A stretch of 64,000 nt of DNA, from assembly GCA_037039925.1 (NCBI GenBank), contig JAXRKP010000488.1, positions 87,501 through 151,500 on the forward strand, given 5' to 3'. The notes under the pieces were generated by a model. The model ran no database searches, was not told the DNA's origin, and saw only the letters and a list, made by a program, of their open reading frames with translations. Source of the stretch: Doris montereyensis. Its lineage: Eukaryota > Mollusca > Gastropoda > Nudibranchia > Dorididae. A program made the translations under genes and the position numbers. Shown piece by piece: positions 42,856 to 51,800 of this stretch (its first letter is position 1; every line of letters starts with the position of its first letter).

Positions 42856-45800
42856 CCCCTCTCCCTCTCCCTCTCCCTCCTCCCTCCCTCTCACTTTTGC
42901 TATGAACTTTCGAACCCCAATAGTTTAGAGCCGCAGATTCTAATAGAAGTCCCACAGCTGTGTTGCCTGAGAGACTTTTGCTTGGTTCAGTTGCATAATG
43001 TTATGTTGTTTTTTACTTTCCTGAAATATATTGGTCGCCCATTTACATCCCTGCTTTTCTCTATAATCATTTTCTTATATACCTCAGCAATACACGATGT
43101 ATAATGTAAAATGTATTTACTTGGGTACCGGGACGAATAGGAATGACTTGTGTTGAGTTTCCTTAACATTGCATCATGCAATTCCATTACATGATATCAT
43201 TTAAAACACCATAATTCAGACTTCTCGAAAGCAGCTCTACTAAGAATTCAAATTTTTCTTGTTTTTATGAATTTGAAATTGTTTCCACCCTCATGTGGGC
43301 ATTTGGCAAATTCTGCTGGTAGGTCCTACTGTTTTTATTTCATCTCTGGGGTTTTGGTAGGATTTTAAATTTTACCCGGACTGCTGTATAAACAGCCAAA
43401 GGATCTTCAGGGTGTCTAGCAAGGTCGGAAATATGTCGGATTTTTCATACTCAGGTCGGAAATTGATGTCTAGGGTAGGAAAACAAGTAGGAAATGGGGC
43501 TCAGGTAGTAAAAACATAGTTCCCATGCATCAGGAAATCCTTGAAAATGAGAAAAAATGATTCCCGGTTTAGAAAATACCAGGGAAATGATATAATGTGG
43601 ATGAACATGAGAGAAAATCAGGGAAATCGAAGTAGACATGAACAATTATCGGCACCGCGAAATATGAAAATGCGAATAAGTTTGTGGACGATGAATGATC
43701 ACTTTGTCGTGCGTGCTTTGCTGTCTGGCGATTCTTTCAATTTGAAACTAAACAATTCCGATACCTTCTTTAAAATTATAAAGTTTGCCCAGGGAATTAG
43801 TATCGGATTTCGACACAAAGTTTTCAATACTTTCTTTAGTTTTAGCGCCTATACCAATACCATGAACTGCGTATCCTTTCTTTAATTTAACTTTTGCTCT
43901 GGAGAGATTAACAATGCTGTGTATGTTAAAAAGTCAATTGCGCACGTTGTTGTATGGTTCGTATCAAAGGGAGAGAGACAGAGGGCAATGTGCATATTTT
44001 AAGTCCGATTGCGCACGTGTGTGTGTGTAAGAAGGCTAGATAGAGATTGTTTTCTGTGTGTTTGATGTGTTTGTGTGTGTTTGATGCGACCAATCGCGCA
44101 TGTGTGTATTAGTATTAGAGAGAGAGTATATATGGAGAGTCTGGAGTTGACGGATTACCAAAAGGTAAATGGAAGTGTTTAGTAAGAATAGAGGAGGTTG
44201 GATGATCGAAGGGATATCATGCACACGCGGCCTGATAGCAGAATAGAGGTGGGTTAGGGTGAAGAAAGTCAATGTGAAAACGGCAAAACAAGAGGCGACT
44301 AAGTCTGACATACGATATTGGTAGAGAAATAACTAATGTGTCTTCCACTACAGTGTAGACATGGGTGGGAAAGGATAGAATCGGGAAGAAGGCAATCATG
44401 TATTATACTAGATCTAGATTCCGGTTTTATTGAAGAAGAAAGAAATAGGGGTGGGGCGGTTGCCAATATAATGGAGATTTTTTTATTAGGGTAGGGCGAT
44501 CTAGATCTAGTTTTAAGTTTTTGATCCTGAGAAAGAGGGGGTGATGGTGGCTAAAAGTAAAATAAAGGAAGATTTATAATTGGCAGTTCAAGTTATAGAA
44601 AAAGTCTTCCAAACCTCATTTTCTTCTCGGTAGATTTGAGTAAGTATCTGTGCGTGTGTTTAGGCTATGCTATTGTCACTCTTGTTTGACTTATGTTTCG
44701 AAAGGAGATAAAAAAAAATAATATAAAAATCTATTTTTGCACTGTTTGCATGTTTTGTGAAATGATAGGGGTAGAAGTCTAGATTTATCACCAAAGTCAG
44801 CTATCAGAATTATTATTTTTCCCGAAATTTGTGAGGAGGACCCTGTAGAAAAATGTTGAAATATTGTTACTCCAAAGTGAAACATTAAAGAAATGTATGA
44901 TCACTTTTCATTTCATTGACATGCACTAGAAAGTCATTCATTTATGATTTGAATTGACAATTTATAATAAGGCATTGAAATTGGAAATATTCACGCTGTC
45001 CTCCGTTTCTGGTGTCAGGAGAGTATTTCAGATGGGATTTTTCTGTTGAGATACGAAATTTCAGTTGACTTTTTGCTGGACACCCTGATCTTTCATGTGC
45101 ACAGAGTGTCGTGATTTGCATATGGGACCTCCTTTTAATCACCGGTCTCAGTGGGATTTGGTGTCGCCCCATCTACCGGGGGGGGGGGGGGGGTACTCGA
45201 AATAACGTGAGAATATTTTTCAACTGTCGGCAGAACTTGAACCCACGACATTTTGGTTTAGACACCACCTTGCCTCTTCACTACCAATTGCCCTTGTATA
45301 ACAAGATTCTTCCCACTTGCACCACTTTGGAGAAGGGGGTGGTGGTGCACGCTGGCGGTACAATGAATTGTGTTTTAGATAGTTTATATGGAATGTTAAC
45401 ACCAACTGAATGGCGGTAAGATAGGTTGTTTCACTATCTGACCCATACAGCAGTGAAAAATTTTGTTGAAAGTTGGATTTTAATTTTATCACATTCCCAG
45501 GACAAGCAGTTTTGAAGCATTTCCCTAATTTCTTGTGCTATATCATTTGTGTATTTTTAGGAAGCTTCAGAAATCGTTGAATATGCCTTCAATGAATATG
45601 CCACAGCTCCACAGCGACTTGCCCTGCTTGAAGAATTTTATGGCGCTTCGTTTTTTTTATTTAAGGTATGCATTTTGACAGCATTTCTTTCCTGTTGATT
45701 AAATTTTAACATTTTAGTATTTAACAGTTTACAAGAATGAAACTTTTAAGATAAAGTGTTTGAATTATTGTGAGAGGTTTTTTTATAAGCTCAAAGAGAG

Positions 45801-48800
45801 ATTTCATAGCATTTTTATTTTAGTTATAGTAATGCCATTAACTCAATGTTCATGATTTCGTCAAATTGTTCTTTCTTCAGGATAATGTACACCGTTCACT
45901 GGAACAGATTATGATAGATATGCCAGAGAAGAAAGATATGGTCTTGAGAAGCATGAAGGAGGCATTGAGTCCTCTCATAGACAAGTAAGTTAGGAAGTTG
46001 TATTTTTTCTTTCATTTTGTGATAACGTTTTTCTTTTAGTTTACATCTTTTTGGTGATCTGTGTTTGCCGCACACATTCTTGAATTTCAGAACAGGATCA
46101 TTGCAATCTTAACATTAAAAATGTATCTGCTTTGTCACTGTGTCTTAGAACTGTAAAGAAGTCCCCAAGACTTCAGTTTTGATTTAAACTTTTTCAAATA
46201 GGTCAATATGTTCAGATAAGATGATATTCATAATGATCAGGAACAGGATGCAGGTTACATTTTTTTCATCTTCATTTCCTGATGTTATGCAATGAAAGGT
46301 TAACACTGTCAATTGAAAGACATGATATAAAGGCTACATATAGATTTAATCTCAGTAATTTATACATGGTTTATATATATGGTGAATGGAGTAACTTGCA
46401 ATTAATTTTTCACTTTCTTTGATTATTCTGAAAAAAAATTCATTATGCCATGCAATTCAAAGCTGAATTTTCATTTTGTTTGTAATCTGCAGAGAGCTGG
46501 TCACATATTCAATAGTTCACAAGGTTTTCTTCGATTTTTTTAGCTATGCAAACGAAAGCTCGAAAAAGGTGAGACATGAGTGGGGGTGTTTTTACTAATG
46601 TTTCATTTAAGATTTTGTGATTTAGCTTCCTAGTTACTAGCATTGTTTTGATTTTCTTTGCATTTACTCTCATTCCTCTTTTATTCATAATGTTGTTATT
46701 CATTCCTCTTTTATTCATAATGTTGTTATTCGACTGAAGGTCACTTTCTGATTTTCCAAAGAGAACTAAATCATACGTACCTACATTCATTTTTGAGGAT
46801 GCCTTTGCAACTGAATCCATAAATGTGATAAATAAAAGGGGACTTTGATACAACCCTGTTTTACTCCTATATCTACATCAAATTCTGCGGATATGTTTCC
46901 AGCTACTATCACTGCACATGTTGGTTTATTGTAAAAAAAACTTTTAATGGCTTCTATTAAATTTTGCTGTACATTGTGTTCCTTTAAGGAATGCCATAGA
47001 TTGTCACTCCTCACAGTGTCAAATGCCTTTTCTAAGTCTATAATACACAGGTGCAGCTGTTATTTGTCTAATTGTAGATTTGTGGTCTTGTACACTTCTT
47101 CCTGGTCTAAACCCACTCTGATGTTTTTCAATCTGATCTTCTACTGTTTTCCTTAGTCTCATTTCCAGTATCCTGGCATACACTTTACCTGGTACATTAA
47201 GTAGTGAAATAAAAAGTAGTTACATCCCTCTATAGTTTGAGCATTCCATAGTTGATCCTTTCTCATGTATTGGTACTACCGTTCCCTTTTTCAATTATCT
47301 GGCACCTGTTTGGACTTCCATGCTTGTTGGCATATTGCATGTAGTAGTTTGTCTGCCTCTCTCCCTTGGTTTTTAATCATTTTTGGATAAGCTTGATCTG
47401 CTCATGAGGCTTTTCCTAATTTCACTTTTCTTATAGCTGTTTGGATTTCTTCCATTGATATATCTACATCTTCAGCTTTCTCTGGATTACTTATTACTCT
47501 TACTAATTGATCTTTACTCCTTGTTTCATATGTTCTGGGGGGATTATGTAATTGTTGGAAATACTTTCTCCATGTTTCCATGATTTGGCTGTCTTCTGTC
47601 GTTATTTCTCTTTTGGAATTCTTAATTTGGTCTTTCTCATGCTCTTCATTGCCCCCAGAACAGCTTTTGATTTCCTTGATAGCTTTCTTGAAGTCTTTGT
47701 CCTAGCTCTTCCCATTGTTCCTGTTTTGCTTTCCTCACTTCCTCTGTGGCGATAGTTCTTTTATTCACGTAATCTATCCTATCCTCTGGTCTCTTTGTTT
47801 GCAAGTATATCTGTCTTGACATTCTCATGCCACCATGATGTTCTTTTCCTGTCTTATTTAATTTGTTTCCTACCACAGACCTCTTCAGTACATCTGAGGA
47901 GTGTTTCTTTATACATCTGCCACTTTTTTCTCTTGTGCTATCATTCAGATCCATCTGCCTTTCACTGATAAATCTTTTTATCCTAGATTGGTATATCTGT
48001 TTTACTATTGGTTTATTTAGTTCCTCTATTTTGAGTTAAATAGCTTTCTTCTCTTTTCTTTTCTGTTTGTTTTCTTCAGTCAGTAATCTCATTTTGGCAA
48101 TCACTAGGTGATGATCACTAAATATTTCTGCTCCTCTGTTTACTCTTGCATCCGATGTACTGTAAAAAAAGGGAGCTGCTAACTATTATTTATGTAGTCT
48201 ATCATTGGTTTTTCACACCGGTCTTCATTTACTCTTGTACATTTGTGGATATCTTTATGAGGAAAAAGGTGTTTGCTATTTTCTTGTTATTCTTTAGGCA
48301 TTTGAAAAAGTTGTGTCTCCTTCTTTACCTATTACTACTGACGTTTTTATATTGTTGCCTACTCTAGCATTTAAATCTCCTAAAACCGTTAGTTCCTGTT
48401 TGTGTTAGATTCCCTGCAGTTATTTGTAAATCGCTTTCGAGGATATCTTTTTCTTCTTTAGTGGCGTCTTCGTTTGGTCCATAACCTATTAATAATTTAA
48501 TTTCTCTTCCTTTTGGTTTAATATTTACCTCTAATAGCCGTGGGCTTATAAATTTCCAACTTTCTAGTAGCTTTTCATGCCTTTTATGCACTAGAAGGCA
48601 GCTATCTTTGACATCTACTCCTGAGAAAATTAAAATACGATTTGGTCCTACATTTTCTATTCCTTGTCCTTTTTCTTTGTTTCTGTAATGGCCAAAATAT
48701 CTGCTTTGAATTTTTCCATTTCTTCAACTAATTATAACTCTTTTCCATTTATTGCCCTAACATTCCACGTTCCAAAAATCACAGTCCATGTTCATTTCCA

Positions 48801-51800
48801 TTTTTCGTCTTTGAAAGGTCAAACCGGGCATTTTACATTTATTTCTCTGCATCAGTTTGGTTTTGGATAAGCAGGGGATTAGCCCACTTTACCCTAGGTG
48901 GATGGTGGGGCTGCCACCTTGAGGCCCCCTACCAGGCCTTGTTATTTTCTGTCAGGGTTAACTCCCTTAGCCTTTTGTCATTCAAGACCAGTCTACGGGG
49001 CAGAAGGTTATTTTCTGTCAGGGTTAACTTCCTTAGCCTTTCGTCAGTCAAAATTGACCTACAAGGCAGCAGGTTGTTTTCTGTCAGGGTTAACTCCCTT
49101 AGCCTTTTGATCAGTCAAGACCGACCTGCAAAGCAGCAGGAGACTCGTGGAGGGCGGAATCACCTACTTACCATACTGGTGGTTACATGTCCACTGCCCA
49201 GCTATTTCTTTTTGTGTAGAGTGAATACTGTTACTTGTTGATTTTAAAAAAAAAAACATGTGCTCTAGTCTTTGCTACGCTGTTTTTATCCTTTTTTTCC
49301 ATTTCACTGAGTTTCTATGGTCTCTACTGCTGTTTAATTGAACAATTTATTAAGTTGTAGTCAATCACTCATTGTGCTGTATATACCATATATTATACCA
49401 TGACTAGATGAGTAGTGGGTGTTGATTGCATTAGAAGAAAAATATTTTTAAATGTATAGTTATCAGGAAAAAAATTTCTCTTCAGTTTTTCATTTGCTTA
49501 ACCGTATTATAAAATGGATTTTATCATGTTACCTCTTTTGATTCAGATAATTGTTGTTTTGTCCAGTGGACATCTCAAAGACATTGATTCACATTTTGAC
49601 CATTGATGGTGAATGTTATGGTAACATTTCTTCCCCTTATATATTTCACCTTAATTGTAGGACATTATTGAGGGGTTGAGAGACCATATTCCCCATCTTC
49701 TTCACACAAGAGATGGAACTCGAGTTGCAATGCATTGTGTCTGGGCAGGATCAGCAAAAGACCGCAAGGCTATTATCAAAACCTTGAAAACCCATATTTT
49801 AAAAATTTGCAAAGAAGAGCATGGACACCTTTTGCTTATGTCCATCTTTGACAGTGTTGTGATACAGTACTGGTCCAGAAAGTTATCATTGAGGTAAGCT
49901 TTGTTTTCTTTTCATGCCAATTTTTCCTTTTTTAAAGCACCGAATAACTTGTGTTCTTTATCCATCTTACTCAGTTAGGTCATATGTCAAGAAAGTTTTT
50001 TCAACACACCAATTTGATTTGTGACAACAATGCCACTGATTTATTTTACTATCTTCAACAACTTTGATCCCAAGTTTGTCAATGTGTTCTTTACTACGTG
50101 GGGCGGTTGTTAGGCGCTACTGTTGGGTCATGCTTTTGCTCTTTCATTCTTTTACATGTCCTTGGGAGCATACAGTATAGCAGATCGTTCTCTTCCTATA
50201 GCTGGGTACTCGTTTACACCTGAGTTAAGGAAGGAAAACAGGGTGAAGCCTTTTTCTTTAGAGTACAATGTTGTGAAAAAACCAACTGGGCTGGCCATGG
50301 GGTTTGAAGAACTGCTGTGTCATTGGTGACTGTTGTCCATAGAACTTAACATTTGCATTCAGTTGTAATAATTTATTTTTCTGGTGTTTTGTGTGAGGTG
50401 ACAGAAAGAGAGAGAGGGAGAGCTGAAAATGTAGTAAATGAAAAATGACCAATAATTTCTGAGATCTCTGGAAGAGAAATTAAATTGACATTAAAGCAAA
50501 TGTCATTGGGAATATTATTGCTCTAGAATTAATGTCAGTAGGGCGTGTCTGTAAATTTATTGTTTGTCAATGGTTTGGATTGACATTTGTTAATCTATGT
50601 ATTTTTGCAGGAAATGCTAAAATCGTTGAATGATGTTATTAGTGATCAACATGGCAGAAAGGTCTTGCTTTACTTGATGTCCCCGAGAGATACCAGTCAT
50701 TTCCACCCAGACATTATCAAGATTTTAGCAGGGGGTGATGACAATGCTCACAGGTATGACACTTGTCCCTTTGGCTTACATCTTACCTACCTATTGTTAC
50801 AAATCCCTGCAGTCTGATGCCCCAATCTTCAAAATCTGCTCTTCCCATATTAACTACCTCTTGTGCTAAGATCCAAATTCAAAGTTATTGACGATTCAAA
50901 AAAACTTACTTGAAATGTTTCAGAGATTGTCGTTTTGGCAAAATTGGATCACAAATATGAAATGCTTTACCTGCGTCTGAGGCTTACAACCAGTTTTGAA
51001 ATCTTTAAAAAAAACTACTTAATGCTTATCTTTGTATGAAATATCTTCAGTAAATCATTGAATTGAAATGTATACATTGCCCAATTTTAATGTTGTTTTA
51101 TTAGTGTGGGTGGAATGCGACATTGAAATTTGAATGTATCTTTTTGAAAATATTTCAACTTTTGTTGTAAAGCATCTTGCTCTCTGTATTTGTTTTCTCT
51201 CTTTGTTAGTGTTGTGAAATTATGCAAAGTGTTGTTTTTTTATATTTCAGTAAAAAAGATAAACTTGTGAGAGCCCAGGAACTCAGGAATGCTGCATCTC
51301 CAAAGCTTCTTAAATACCTTCATGATAATGCAGAAACTATGATGACTAACAGTAACATGACATTACTGACAAAAACAATAGTAACTCATGCAACAGGTGA
51401 GATTTCATTGACTTATATTTTCTGTATGATATTCCGTCTTTTGTTTTTGAATGACAAAGTGCAATATTTTCATTATTTTTGCATAATATTACTGTTTAAA
51501 AACCTGTGATTTTTATTGTTACATCTGAAGGGAAATTTAACAATTTCATTTTACTGATTATGATCTTGACTAATGCTTGTTATGAAGAATAGTAAAAGTC
51601 TCTCAAATAGGAAAAATATTTGATCGTTTTTAGGGTTATGTATCGTAGCTCATGGTTTACTTAATGACTCCGTTCTGCAGTTTTCTAGAATTGTATAAGG
51701 TGATAGTGATTTGCTTTTCCCGATTTTTATTTAATGAACCAGGCAGTTTAATTACCTACCTCCAGATGCATGAGAAATTTTTGGCTTTGTCTCTAGGTGA

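Noticed and set aside
46947..48870. Plus-strand ORFs in PUM3 intron 12
   Set aside because: They are antisense shadows of the minus-strand LINE.
48942..49140. CRISPR-like array
   Set aside because: The units are contiguous tandem copies with no unique spacers, in a eukaryotic intron.
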